Counted from the first letter of the stretch, positions 8,216 through 16,339 are shown. The stretch is DNA of 64,000 nucleotides from Brevundimonas sp. NIBR11 (GCF_027912535.1 NZ_CP115465.1:2398001-2462000); one strand, 5' to 3'. Notes: generated from the sequence alone by a model not told the origin. A program made the numbers and translations.

Positions 8216-10660
8216 TTACAGACCGACCACGCCGCCATCGTCCTTGGTGATGACGATCGTCGCCGAGCGCGGGCGCGCGCCCGTGCCGCCGCTCTGGCTG
8301 GCCGGCCAGAACGACGACGGCGAGGTCGCCGAGCCGTTTTCGCCCGGGTGCTGGATGTTGACGAAGATGGTCTTGCCGTCGGGCGTGGAATCGATGCCGG
8401 TCAGTTCGCATTCCTTCGGACCGACCAGGAAGCGACGCAGCTGCATGCCCGGGGCCTTGCCGACGAAGGTCGACTGGGTGCGGGTCGCGCCGGTCGCGTC
8501 CGTGTTGGTGATCGTCCGCGCCGCGCCGTCGCCGACGTTGCCCGGCTGGGCCACCAGCATCATGCAGTTGGTCACGTCGGTGTAGGCGCCGTCGTCGGTC
8601 TGGATCCACAGCAGCGGATTGACCAGGCCCGAAGCGTTCTGCGGGCGGCCGAACCACAGGCCGTCCGGCGACGAGAAGTCGTTCGTCGCGTCCAGGCCCG
8701 AGACGTTGATGTTCGTCGCGTTCAGGTCCGCCCCTGCGCCGAAGGCGTAGATGTCCCAGCGGAACGTCGTGGCTTCCGGGTTATCGCCCGTCTCGCGCAG
8801 ACGGATGATGTGGCCGTTCGGGTTGCCGAACTGGTTCGTCGAGCCGCGCGGGTCGTTGTAGTGACGCGGGTTGGCGGCGTCCGTGGCGGCCAGCGGGCGG
8901 CTGGCGGCGTTGGTGTTGGTCAGGGTCAGATAGACCTCGCCGGTCGCCGGGTTGACGGCGGCCCATTCCGGGCGGTCCATCTTGGTCGCGCCGACTGCGT
9001 CGGCGGCCAGACGAGCGTTGATGAGGACATCGGCCTGGTTGGCGAAGGCATAGGCCGGGTTGGCCGAAGTGACCGCGCCCTGACCGAAGACCAGCGGAAT
9101 CCACACCCCGTTCCCCGTCGCGTCGAAGCGGGCGACGTAAAGCGCGCCGTTGTCGAGGTACTTGTCGCCCATGGCCAGGCGGTCGGCGTTCTGGGCGTCG
9201 TTGGCGACCCAGGGCGTGGCCGAGACGAACTTGTAGAAATACTCGCCGCGCGAATCGTCGCCCATGTAGAAGACGGGCTTGCGACCGGCGACGAAGTTGG
9301 CCGGCCAGGCGCCCTCGTGCCCCATACGGCCCAGCGCCGTGCGCTTACGCGGGGTGGAGGCGGCGTTGTAGGGATCGATCTCCACGACCCAGCCGTACTG
9401 GTTCGGCTCGTTGCGGAAATCGGCCGTGGCGGCCGAGCCAGTCGCCGAGGCGTTCCACTTGGCGAACACGGTCGAACCCGGGACCGACGGAACCACTGTG
9501 GCCCAGTTGTTGGCGCCGCCCGCGCCCTGCGACACGCCGTAGCGGCTCAGGGCGACGACCTCCCTGGCCGACCGGGCGGCGTTGTCCGTGCCCGAGCGGC
9601 GGAAATAGCCGGCCCAGTTCTCCTCGCAGGTCAGATAGGTGCCCCAGGGCGTATAGCCGTTGGCGCAGTTGTTGATCGTGCCGCGACCGGCCACGCCCGT
9701 GGGCGAGTAGACGGTCTGCACCTGCACGTCGCCGCGCACCGGACCGTAGAGGTCCATCGGGGTGTTCGGCGTGATGCGTCGGTTGAAGGTCGAGTTCTGG
9801 ACGTAGTTCCAGCCGGCCGTGCCCGCGCCCTTCAGGACCTCGATCACGGCAACACCGTGCGCCTCGATCTCCTTTATGGCCTCGGCTTCCGGACGGATGC
9901 CGCCGACCGAGGTCGGGCCGTTCGGATGCAGATAGGCGGCGGTGATGTTCTCGTGGTTCATGACCAGCAGTCCGCGCGTCGAGCTGTCGTCATCGCGCTG
10001 GCCGCTCGTGGCGCCCAGGCCGAAATAGTGCATGCCGTCGTGGTGATCGCCTCCGCGCGAGACGAAGTTGGCGTCCGTGCCGTTGTTGGCATAGGCCGGG
10101 GTGGCGGCGTTGATCGGATCGCCAAGGCGGTAGAGGACGCTGACCGAATAGCCGGCCGGCACGGTCACCACGTCCGCCAGGCTCTTGGCGACGGCGTTGA
10201 AGCCGAGCACGGCCGGGCTCACCGTCACGGTCGTCTGGGCCGTGGCCACGATCGTGTTCGAACCCGGAGCGTTGAAGGCGAAGACCAGCGGCGTGGCGGC
10301 CGTGACGCTGGGGGCGGTAAAGGTGGCGGTGTTGGTGTTGGCGCCCGTCAGGGCCACCGTCGGGCCCGACATCTGGGTCCACAGCACGCCCGTCGCGCCC
10401 GTGGCCGTCCCCGTCAGGGTGACCGTCTTGCCCGAGGTAGTCGCGCCCGAGGCGCCGGCCGAGACCGTGGCGTCCGCGGTCGGCTGGCCGTCGTCGTCAC
10501 AGCCGGCCAGGCCGAACAGGGCGGCGACCGAGGCCATCCCGCCCATCACCGCGCGCCGCGACTGGCGCTCCTGCAGGAGGTCGCCGAAATGCGGATTCGA
10601 CGAGGTGTTCAGCTCGATATCGCCATCGTCGTGACGACCGGTCAGGTGAATCTCGGACAT
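8216..10660 (-). CDS. phoX: PhoX-type alkaline phosphatase, Tat lipoprotein
   Basis: An 814-residue secreted phosphatase of the PhoX/DUF839 family. The N-terminus has a twin-arginine signal (Arg35-Arg36 in QSRRAVMGG) ending in the lipobox LAGC (Cys54), implying export folded and lipidated. Residues about 65-150 form a Thr/Val/Ala-rich Ig-like (PKD-like) insert not present in all PhoX proteins. The catalytic part follows, with RGGDHHDGMHYF, LVMNHEN, TCEENWAGYF and GHEGAWPANF motifs that supply iron and calcium ligands. PhoX releases phosphate from organophosphates outside the cytoplasm. No strong Pho box was found upstream. Confidence 0.92.
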   Translation of the reverse strand: MSEIHLTGRHDDGDIELNTSSNPHFGDLLQERQSRRAVMGGMASVAALFGLAGCDDDGQPTADATVSAGASGATTSGKTVTLTGTATGATGVLWTQMSGPTVALTGANTNTATFTAPSVTAATPLVFAFNAPGSNTIVATAQTTVTVSPAVLGFNAVAKSLADVVTVPAGYSVSVLYRLGDPINAATPAYANNGTDANFVSRGGDHHDGMHYFGLGATSGQRDDDSSTRGLLVMNHENITAAYLHPNGPTSVGGIRPEAEAIKEIEAHGVAVIEVLKGAGTAGWNYVQNSTFNRRITPNTPMDLYGPVRGDVQVQTVYSPTGVAGRGTINNCANGYTPWGTYLTCEENWAGYFRRSGTDNAARSAREVVALSRYGVSQGAGGANNWATVVPSVPGSTVFAKWNASATGSAATADFRNEPNQYGWVVEIDPYNAASTPRKRTALGRMGHEGAWPANFVAGRKPVFYMGDDSRGEYFYKFVSATPWVANDAQNADRLAMGDKYLDNGALYVARFDATGNGVWIPLVFGQGAVTSANPAYAFANQADVLINARLAADAVGATKMDRPEWAAVNPATGEVYLTLTNTNAASRPLAATDAANPRHYNDPRGSTNQFGNPNGHIIRLRETGDNPEATTFRWDIYAFGAGADLNATNINVSGLDATNDFSSPDGLWFGRPQNASGLVNPLLWIQTDDGAYTDVTNCMMLVAQPGNVGDGAARTITNTDATGATRTQSTFVGKAPGMQLRRFLVGPKECELTGIDSTPDGKTIFVNIQHPGENGSATSPSSFWPASQSGGTGARPRSATIVITKDDGGVVGL

Positions 10661-10804
10661 TGGATGCTCCCCATGAATGACGGGGCGCAGCGGTAACGGC
10701 GGTGCTTGTGAAGTTCGTGTCCGAAATATTGCCGTTTTGTATTGCGAGAAAGTCGCACAATACTGAATGATTACAGTCTTTCCGCGCTCGGATGGACCCT
10801 CACA

Positions 10805-11470
10805 TCAGCCCTTGCACATCCTGACGCAGGCTTGCGCCAGAACCTCTGCTGAATCCACCAGTGGAACAGACACATCGGCCGGATCGAGCAGCAGGGGAAC
10901 CTCCGTACACCCCGCGATCACCGCATCGGCCCCCGCCGCGACCAGGGCCTGGCCCAGCCGCGCCATGGCCGCACGGTTGTCCACACCGACATCGCCGCGC
11001 TTGACCCCGTAGACGCAGGCCATGAAGGCGGCCCGATCCTCCCCCTGCAGGACGACCGGCGTCACGCCCGCCGCTGTCAAGGCCGCGACATACAGCGCCT
11101 CACCCCCCGGCGTCGCCAGGATGCCGACGCAGCGCCCCCCGCCCGCCCGCGCCACGGCCGTCGTGGCGGCGATCATGTCGATGAACGGCAGGCCCGCCGC
11201 CACGATGCCCGGCTTCTGCGCATGGGCGGTATTGCACGGCATGGCCAGCACCTCGGCCCCCGCCGTCTTCAGTCTCAGGGCCATGGCCCCCAGCTCCGCC
11301 TCCGCCTCGCCCGGCCGCGTGTTCCGATCAGGAACCTGAGGGTTCAGGTCCATCACGATCCGGATGTGATCGGCGTCGCCTTGCGCCGGCGTCAGCGCCT
11401 GCACCCGCGCCAGAAACGCCACCGTCGCCGCCGGCCCCATGCCGCCCAGAACGCCCAGAACCTTGCTCAT
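10805..11470 (-). CDS. Aspartate/glutamate racemase family protein
   Basis: A 221-residue PLP-independent racemase. It begins GVLGGMGPAATVAF and holds the paired catalytic cysteines in MPCNTAH (about residue 80) and AGCTEVPLLL (about residue 190). Such enzymes interconvert L- and D-aspartate or glutamate, or act as hydantoin racemases; the exact substrate is open. I use the ATG at 11470 because homologous N-termini start directly before GVLGG. It is the last ordinary gene before the repeat-rich island. Confidence 0.88.
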   Translation of the reverse strand: MSKVLGVLGGMGPAATVAFLARVQALTPAQGDADHIRIVMDLNPQVPDRNTRPGEAEAELGAMALRLKTAGAEVLAMPCNTAHAQKPGIVAAGLPFIDMIAATTAVARAGGGRCVGILATPGGEALYVAALTAAGVTPVVLQGEDRAAFMACVYGVKRGDVGVDNRAAMARLGQALVAAGADAVIAGCTEVPLLLDPADVSVPLVDSAEVLAQACVRMCKG

Positions 11471-11536
11471 GATCGCATCTTCCCGCTGCCGTGGCGGCAC
11501 ACCTCGGTCGCACTGCGCTTAGCCGACAGTCCACAG

Positions 11537-11560
11537 GTCCGCTATGGGTGGATAGCGGAC
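11537..11560 (+). repeat. Island repeat copy 1
   Basis: A 24-bp inverted repeat with perfect 6-bp arms GTCCGC/GCGGAC around a TATGGGTGGATA centre. It lies 55 bp beyond the stop codon of the first IPTL-CTERM gene, with a terminator-like hairpin between. Confidence 0.85.
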
Positions 11561-11565
11561 ATGCG

Positions 11566-11592
11566 AAAGGCCCCGCCGTCGCCAGCGGGGCC
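11566..11592 (-). terminator. Terminator-like hairpin after IPTL-CTERM gene 1
   Basis: Stem GGCCCCGC/GCGGGGCC (11569-11576 with 11585-11592), followed on the minus strand by TTTC. The same hairpin sequence recurs with small changes after the next two IPTL-CTERM genes, so it looks like part of a duplicated module. Confidence 0.6.
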
Positions 11593-11615
11593 GTTCACCC
11601 GTTAGGTCTAAATCG

Positions 11616-12326
11616 TTAGGCTACGAACTGACGCCGCTGGATGTAGATTGCAGCACCACCAGCCAAGAGCAGGCCTAACATGATCATCGCCCACTCAGAA
11701 AGAGTTGGCACCGGAGCAGGAGCGGCGGCGACTGTGACTACAGTCGGCCCTGTTGAGTTGGCGGTGCTGGCCTGGGCGTTCGGATTGTCGCCGGTACAGC
11801 TCCCCGGACCCGATACCGCCGCTACTGGCGAAGGACCGCGAGTAAGACACAACGAGTTCGCAAAGGCTTGGCTAGATGCGTCGTTAAACACAACATAGCT
11901 AATGTAGGAGTTAGGGTCTGCCGGGGCGGAGATCGCATAAGGGGGGCCCGGTGTTCTTTCCAGCGTAACGCTTACGCCAGTCGGCTTGCCCGTGCCGTCC
12001 GTGGCAAATCGCACCGAGTACGTCGTCGCGAGAGGTCCCGGTCCCGTCGTCGTCCGAACACCATCGCTGAAGGTGTAGGCGGTAATGCCGCCCGTCCGGT
12101 CCGCGAAGGGCAAGTTGGCGGCGAAAGGCGCAGCGAAGGTGAACGTGGCGCTTGCCCGCATGGCCGTTGTGTACGTCGCGCACTCCCCCACCGTACAGCC
12201 AGCGGAGTTGTTGACGGTGACGTACGGAGCTCCGGTGAACACGTAGTTCGTCGCCTGGGCCGCAGCTTGGCCGGCGATAAGCAGGGTCGCAAACGCCAAC
12301 GCGGCGCTGAAGGCTCTTCGAAACAC
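11616..12326 (-). CDS. IPTL-CTERM sorting domain surface protein 1
   Basis: A 236-residue exported protein. It has a signal peptide ending AAAQA, a beta-rich Thr/Ala/Ser domain with one disulfide-like CTVGEC pair, and a C-terminal tripartite tail: VPTLSEWAMIMLG motif, hydrophobic helix, then IQRRQF. This is the IPTLxxWG-CTERM architecture, known to be processed by exosortase H in other Proteobacteria. The ANLPFADRTGGI and FSDGVRTT segments resemble exported proteins of other CTERM families. I prefer the GTG at 12326 with GGGGGA upstream; a TTG lies four codons earlier. No exosortase is encoded in the window. Confidence 0.8.
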   Translation of the reverse strand: MFRRAFSAALAFATLLIAGQAAAQATNYVFTGAPYVTVNNSAGCTVGECATYTTAMRASATFTFAAPFAANLPFADRTGGITAYTFSDGVRTTTGPGPLATTYSVRFATDGTGKPTGVSVTLERTPGPPYAISAPADPNSYISYVVFNDASSQAFANSLCLTRGPSPVAAVSGPGSCTGDNPNAQASTANSTGPTVVTVAAAPAPVPTLSEWAMIMLGLLLAGGAAIYIQRRQFVA

Positions 12327-12630
12327 AGTATCCCCCAAAGCCGTTGTCCCAAGCAGTCACAACGACTTCGGAAAAACGAAGATTTTTAGTTTGGCAGGCC
12401 GGTCTTGATTTGTGGAGTCTGAGGATCGATTTTTTCGCTAGGTATTCATACGAACGGCTCCGCAGGAGATGGCCTACGCGCTGACATGCACCCCCCAACG
12501 GCGCAGCACGCTATATGGGCTGGGGTCCACTGCGCGGGCAGCGAAGGTCGGTTAACAGGCGAATGCGGACATAGGCATCTGGCTCAACAGTGGACCTTAA
12601 CCAGGCGGCCCGAAAGCGGACCTGCCGAAC

Positions 12631-12654
12631 GTCCGCTAGGGGTGGCAAGCGGAA
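12631..12654 (+). repeat. Island repeat copy 2
   Basis: 24-bp copy of the GTCCGC...GGGTGG...AAGCGGA repeat with one mismatched end base. It lies 113 bp past the stop of IPTL-CTERM gene 2. Confidence 0.75.
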
Positions 12655-12717
12655 GTGCTCCCCGAGGCCTCCAAATAGACGTCACTGCAGCCGAACTATC
12701 GGCGCATCGCAGACATA

Positions 12718-12744
12718 CGAAAGGCCGCGCCGTCGCCAGCGGGG
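12718..12744 (-). terminator. Terminator-like hairpin after IPTL-CTERM gene 2
   Basis: Stem GGCCGCGC/GCGGGGCC (12721-12728 with 12737-12744) with one mismatch, and TTTC on the minus strand. It is almost identical to the hairpin behind gene 1, including the loop and the ACATNCGAAA flank. Confidence 0.5.
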
Positions 12745-12767
12745 CCGCCAAAGAGAGCGCGGTCAGA

Positions 12768-13460
12768 TCAGCCGATCTGACGACGGCGCTGAAGGTACAG
12801 CGCAGCGCCACCCGCCAGCGTCAGGCCGAGCATGATCATCGCCCATTCGGACAGGGTTGGAACGGGCGCGGGCGCGGGGGCGCTAACTAGGATAAGGCTA
12901 CGGGGCGTGGAGTTGATGCTACCTCCAAACACGTAGTCTGTCGCCGCGCTGAGAGTCTCGTTGTTGAACCCAAAGGCTATGGATGAGCCACGGGCGGCGT
13001 TAATGGCTGTGATCGCGTCGGCAGACAATGTTATAGTAAGTGTCTCACTATTCGTCGTCGCCACCGCAGTGCCGAAAACCACGCCCGTGCCCAAGTCGGT
13101 GTAGGTGCTCCCCGGCGTCGCCGTTCCGGCAGCGATTGTCGAAGGCGTCGTCGAGACGTCGTACACATTAATCGTGTTCGGTCCGTCTGCGACTAGTGCC
13201 GCGCTTAGACTTAACGTAGCCGACGTGATCAGCTGACCTGCCGGAATGCTGTAAATCAAATAACTTCTGCGGCTTTCCCCCGAAGCTGCCCCTGTGAGGA
13301 AATTCCCATTCGGCGCACCAGACGCGCCGGTGGCGTTAGCTGCCGTTGGCGAATAGGCACCAGCCGCCGTCGGCGTCAGCGTTTGCGCCGCAACCGGAGC
13401 CGCGGCTAAAGCCCAGCTCGCGACACCCGCCAGCGCCAGAATACGAAGTACGTTAGCCAT
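12768..13460 (-). CDS. IPTL-CTERM sorting domain surface protein 2
   Basis: A 230-residue exported protein. The signal peptide ends APVAAQT; the mature beta-rich region contains SATLSLSAAL and TINVYDVSTTPS, then the C-terminal VPTLSEWAMIMLG motif, helix and YLQRRRQIG tail. The start is the ATG at 13460, seven bases after AGGAGAG. A likely promoter lies about 45 nt upstream: TTGACA (minus strand, 13534-13529) with a GAATAT -10 element 18 nt away. The middle of the protein shows no similarity I recognise to the other three CTERM proteins, so only the sorting tail is shared. Confidence 0.78.
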   Translation of the reverse strand: MANVLRILALAGVASWALAAAPVAAQTLTPTAAGAYSPTAANATGASGAPNGNFLTGAASGESRRSYLIYSIPAGQLITSATLSLSAALVADGPNTINVYDVSTTPSTIAAGTATPGSTYTDLGTGVVFGTAVATTNSETLTITLSADAITAINAARGSSIAFGFNNETLSAATDYVFGGSINSTPRSLILVSAPAPAPVPTLSEWAMIMLGLTLAGGAALYLQRRRQIG

Positions 13461-13640
13461 CAAGGCTCTCTCCTAACCAAGCCTGATAATGGCTCAACAT
13501 CGAAATATTCTTCAGAAAATCAAAAGGATGTCAATTAAGGGACAGGTTTGCGAATGTTCACTTTGGGGGGCCATCTGTCCTTTGGTTCCGAGGTGGAAAG
13601 CTGACGGTTGCCAGTCGGGACGAAAACTGAACGGCTTAAC

Positions 13641-13664
13641 GTCCGCAATGGGTGGTAAGCGGAC
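13641..13664 (+). repeat. Island repeat copy 3
   Basis: The best-conserved copy: perfect arms, extendable to ACGTCCGC/GCGGACGT. It is bounded on the left by GCTTAAC (13634-13640) and, 50 bp further right, by GTTAAAC (13715-13721) at the stop of IPTL gene 3. These satisfy the RYYYAAC/GTTRRRY rule of integron attC sites, although the other copies do not fit it well. Confidence 0.85.
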
Positions 13665-13667
13665 GTG

Positions 13668-13698
13668 AAAACGGCCCCGCCGTGGCCAGCGGAGCCGT
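13668..13698 (-). terminator. Terminator hairpin after IPTL-CTERM gene 3
   Basis: Stem ACGGCCCCGC/GCGGAGCCGT (13671-13680 with 13689-13698, one mismatch), followed by TTTTC on the minus strand. Sited 22 bp past the stop codon. Confidence 0.6.
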
Positions 13699-13720
13699 TT
13701 CGAAGGTCAGGTGCGTTAAA

Positions 13721-14401
13721 CTACACCGTCAGGCGGCGACGCTGGATGTAAAGCGCCGCGCCGGCAGCGAGGATCGTGCCTAACAGAAGCAGTGCCCACT
13801 CCGATAGGGTTGGGACAGGTGCCGGCGGCGGGGCCGCGACGGCGTTAATCCTGAAGTTGTCCAAGTATCCGTTGAAGTAGTTGCCTGAGTTTGCGTCGAT
13901 CTGAAGTCGAACTGTTTGGCCTGAGTAGGCGCTAATATCGATCGGGGTGACTTCAGCCAGAGTGACGTCCGTGTTTGCGGGTGCCGTGTACACCACTAGG
14001 GGCGCGCCAACTGTAGGCACAACCGACACCGACAGCGTTCCTGTCCGGCCTGAGAGCAACGCTCCGACGGCAAAACCGAGCGTTACATTTGAAGCAGCGG
14101 GAATCGCTACGTCCTGGTAGAATTGACAGTTAATATTAGTCTGGCCGAAAGCGACGTTTGCAATATATGTCCCTTGGGTAGCGGCCGGATAACCCGCGCC
14201 GCCTGTTCTGTTGACGAAACCGCAGTTCGGGCTTGGCGCCCTACTCCAACCGGTCGGCGGAACGGTGATCGTCGCTCCATCGGCCTCAAAGGAGCCGTTT
14301 GTCACAAGATTTGTCTGCGCATTGGCAGCAGCCGGAAAGGTCGCGCCAGCACCGAAGGCGAGCAGCAGTGCGACGACGCGCGCCGGAACTCCAAGATGCA
14401 T
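13721..14401 (-). CDS. IPTL-CTERM sorting domain surface protein 3
   Basis: A 226-residue exported protein. After a signal peptide ending ANAQT it has NLVTNGSFEADG, the opening of DUF642-like galactose-binding jelly-roll domains, and a later SAYSGQTVRLQIDANSGNY strand typical of that fold. The tail is VPTLSEWALLLLG, a helix and IQRRRLTV. A carbohydrate-binding surface role is therefore plausible. The start is the ATG at 14401 with GGGGGGA five bases upstream. A TTGACA box lies at 14483-14478 on the minus strand with GTTACA 17 nt downstream. Confidence 0.8.
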   Translation of the reverse strand: MHLGVPARVVALLLAFGAGATFPAAANAQTNLVTNGSFEADGATITVPPTGWSRAPSPNCGFVNRTGGAGYPAATQGTYIANVAFGQTNINCQFYQDVAIPAASNVTLGFAVGALLSGRTGTLSVSVVPTVGAPLVVYTAPANTDVTLAEVTPIDISAYSGQTVRLQIDANSGNYFNGYLDNFRINAVAAPPPAPVPTLSEWALLLLGTILAAGAALYIQRRRLTV

Positions 14402-14749
14402 AATGTCCCCCCAAGGACCCATAGCCCGCGAACAGCGCAAGCCTTATCAGTCTTTGTAACGACGCTCGGTGACTTCCTGTCAAGCGACAGATCGTGGCCC
14501 AACTGCCATTTTTTCCTACATCCAGTCAGGATCATGGCGGAGATGCTGCGAGCAAGCGGACCAGGAATAAGTAGTGGCTATTCGAGCGTTGGGACCTGAC
14601 CGCGTCCCTCCCGAAAGGCTGTCTGAGATGGGTCGGAAGCGGTCATTGACCTCGCGCCCGTAACCGGCCCACCCACGCCCTGAGATGGAATCGAAACGGC
14701 GCCGTCGGACTAGCGACAGGGCCGTTGGGGCGGGTCCGAGCGTCGTCGG
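14402..14749. other. Non-coding spacer between IPTL-CTERM genes 3 and 4
   Basis: The 348-bp gap contains the promoter region of IPTL gene 3 (TTGACA box at 14483-14478), the degenerate repeat copy 4, and an ACGGC...GCCGT hairpin at about 14694-14727 behind IPTL gene 4. No convincing open frame is present. Confidence 0.55.
14621..14644 (+). repeat. Island repeat copy 4 (degenerate)
   Basis: A diverged 24-bp copy of the GGGTCG subtype: GTCTGA at the left, AAGCGGTC at the right. It is 105 bp past the stop of IPTL-CTERM gene 4. Confidence 0.55.
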
Positions 14750-15298
14750 TCAGCCGAACTGACGCCGCCGCTGGATATAGAGCGCCGCCCCACCGGCCAG
14801 CATCGTGCCGAACAGGATCATCGCCCATTCTGTCATCGTTGGCACCGGTGCTGCAGCCACTGAGGTTATGATCACATTGGTGGCGCTCTGGTCTGTGTTC
14901 AAGTTGTCGCACTTGCCCGCCACGGCGTTGATGCACTCCCGGGTAAAAATAACCGGGACGGTGTAGTTTCCTCCTGCAGTAGCGGGAATAGCCGGAAGCC
15001 GTATCGCTATGGCTCGCTCATTGGTGACCGCAGCGGCTGACTGCCCGAGATAATAGTCTCCGTTGATGCCCCCGGTGAAGGTGTAGTTGGTTGGGGTCGG
15101 ACCGGTCTCGGTCACATTGATGCTCACCAACCGCTGCGTGGCGGGAAGCGAGGTGTCGAACACGAAGGTTCCACTAATGGTCCTTCCTCCGGTCACGGAT
15201 GTCGACGGTATTGTCCATGTCACCGGTGCCGCATGAGCTACGCCAGCAAACAAAATGGCTGCAGCAAAAACTGCGGATCTGAGTATTTTCAATGGCAT
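14750..15298 (-). CDS. IPTL-CTERM sorting domain surface protein 4
   Basis: A 182-residue exported protein. The signal peptide ends AGVAHA, followed by a short beta-rich domain (TISGTFVFDTSLP, NYTFTGGINGDYYLG) and the tail VPTMTEWAMILFG, helix, IQRRRQFG. It is the shortest of the four. The ATG at 15298 abuts GGGGGG, so spacing favours the TTG at 15292; both give the same mature protein. The frame extends upstream to 15622, but that part covers repeat copies 5 and 6 and is not coding-like. The overall beta-sandwich resembles CTERM protein 1. Confidence 0.78.
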   Translation of the reverse strand: MPLKILRSAVFAAAILFAGVAHAAPVTWTIPSTSVTGGRTISGTFVFDTSLPATQRLVSINVTETGPTPTNYTFTGGINGDYYLGQSAAAVTNERAIAIRLPAIPATAGGNYTVPVIFTRECINAVAGKCDNLNTDQSATNVIITSVAAAPVPTMTEWAMILFGTMLAGGAALYIQRRRQFG

Positions 15299-15425
15299 CC
15301 CCCCTATGAACCCGCGTTCTGGCAGACGATTAATACCGAAGCAAGAGGCCGGTGAAGGACACGACAGGCCGCCAGGGTTAACGACAAGCACGCCAGTTCG
15401 GACGAACTTTGCGCCGTGATCGAAA

Positions 15426-15449
15426 GTCGGCAACGGGTCGAAAGCGGTC
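15426..15449 (+). repeat. Island repeat copy 5 (degenerate)
   Basis: A 24-bp GGGTCG-subtype copy, GTCGGC on the left and AAGCGGTC on the right, 84 bp before copy 6. This is the only place with two copies in one gap. Confidence 0.5.
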
Positions 15450-15509
15450 ATTGTCCTGACGCCGAGAAGCAGACTTTCCGACCCTGGCCCGGTAGCGGAC
15501 CTTGTGAAG

Positions 15510-15533
15510 GTCCGAGAGGGGTGGAAAGCGGAC
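15510..15533 (+). repeat. Island repeat copy 6
   Basis: A 24-bp GGGTGG-subtype copy, GTCCGA...AAGCGGAC. It is followed by a CCGCGC/GCGCGG hairpin and then the stop codon of the 15555-15977 gene, the same order as at copies 1-3. Confidence 0.75.
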
Positions 15534-15554
15534 CCGCGCGCCAGCGCGGCTGCC

Positions 15555-15977
15555 TCAAGACGGGCACCACCATAGCCAGACTCGCTGGGCTGCTTCCTCG
15601 CCACCAATCGGACGATCCACATCGCCGCGCTTCAAGGCGGCAGATACGTCACGAAGGCCGTCGAAGCTGGCAGTCCCCAACTCCCAAAGCACCACGTGGT
15701 CGGACTGTATGATCTTCCAGTGATCGGGCGACCAACTCTTGTCGTAGCAGACCACGAGTGTGGAGATCGTTCTACCCGCAGCCGCAGAGAAACTCCCGAG
15801 CGGCAGCGTAAACCGGGCTGGGGAGGAGGAAGACATGCCAAGGGCGACCAAATCGCGAAGGTCATCGCAGCCCGGCTCATCTGCGGCGAGGTGCCAACCG
15901 TCCCCTTGCCGTTTGTCGTTTTCGAACCAGAAGTAGACCGTGCCTTTAGGCCGCCAGCGACGAACATCCTCTTGCAT
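15555..15977 (-). CDS. Orphan hypothetical protein
   Basis: A 140-residue soluble protein starting at the ATG at 15977 (MQEDVRRW). It is rich in Trp and aromatic residues, with segments GTVYFWFENDKRQGDGWHLA and VVLWELGTASFDGLRDV, and ends VWLWWCPS. No signal peptide or membrane helix. I recognise no family. It is the fifth minus-strand gene in the repeat island and has repeat copies 5 and 6 past its stop. Confidence 0.55.
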   Translation of the reverse strand: MQEDVRRWRPKGTVYFWFENDKRQGDGWHLAADEPGCDDLRDLVALGMSSSSPARFTLPLGSFSAAAGRTISTLVVCYDKSWSPDHWKIIQSDHVVLWELGTASFDGLRDVSAALKRGDVDRPIGGEEAAQRVWLWWCPS

Positions 15978-16013
15978 AGTGCGACTGGACCGGGCTGCGG
16001 TTACCGAGTCAAC

Positions 16014-16037
16014 GCCCGCATTGGGTGGGAAGCGGAC
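16014..16037 (+). repeat. Island repeat copy 7
   Basis: A 24-bp GGGTGG-subtype copy, GCCCGC...AAGCGGAC. It ends 1 bp before the stop codon of the following minus-strand membrane protein gene. Confidence 0.75.
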
Positions 16038-16038
16038 A

Positions 16039-16311
16039 TCACTTCTTGAGCCACGGCGAGCGTGGTCGATCCAGAAGACGATCAAGTAGCCGTTCAAACA
16101 GCCGAGATAGAAGGATCGCGATCCCCAACCAGACAACCAGAGCGGCCACCTCCATCGCGCGGAAGACTGGCAGGCCGATACCGTGAAATAGCTGGCTGAA
16201 CTGTTCGTCTGGCAGCCTCAATAGCCAGATGAGAGGGATCGAAGGGATGCCCAGCGCAACGGCAAATGCTGCGAAGTTCAGTATCCCTTCAAGGGCGGTC
16301 TTCGGCTTCAT
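16039..16311 (-). CDS. Small two-helix membrane protein
   Basis: A 90-residue protein starting at ATG 16311 (MKPKTALEG). It has two hydrophobic helices (about residues 8-31 and 48-70) and a basic C-terminal tail RLLDRPRSPWLKK. No recognised family. It abuts island repeat copy 7 at its 3' end and follows the same orientation as the other island genes. Coding is supported by the clean two-helix topology. Confidence 0.55.
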   Translation of the reverse strand: MKPKTALEGILNFAAFAVALGIPSIPLIWLLRLPDEQFSQLFHGIGLPVFRAMEVAALVVWLGIAILLSRLFERLLDRLLDRPRSPWLKK

Positions 16312-16339
16312 TGACCTATGGTATCGCGCGAGCCCGGAC

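Larger units (their letters stand above)
12327..12767. other. Non-coding spacer between IPTL-CTERM genes 1 and 2
   Basis: This 441-bp gap holds the AT-rich promoter region of IPTL gene 1 (about 12340-12440), then repeat copy 2 and several isolated GCGGAC half-arms (around 12565 and 12615), and finally a terminator-like hairpin behind IPTL gene 2. Open frames inside are short and lack ribosome sites. I see no gene here. Confidence 0.6.

Noticed and set aside
8348..10696. Very long open frame on the plus strand opposite phoX (782 codons)
   Set aside because: It is an antisense shadow caused by GC-rich third positions of phoX. The product is Arg/Gly/Val-rich without domains.
10661..10804. Pho box upstream of phoX
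   Set aside because: CTGTAAT-CATT-CAGTATT on the minus strand near 10761-10778 fits only the first half of the consensus; the second half matches about four of seven bases. Too weak to annotate.
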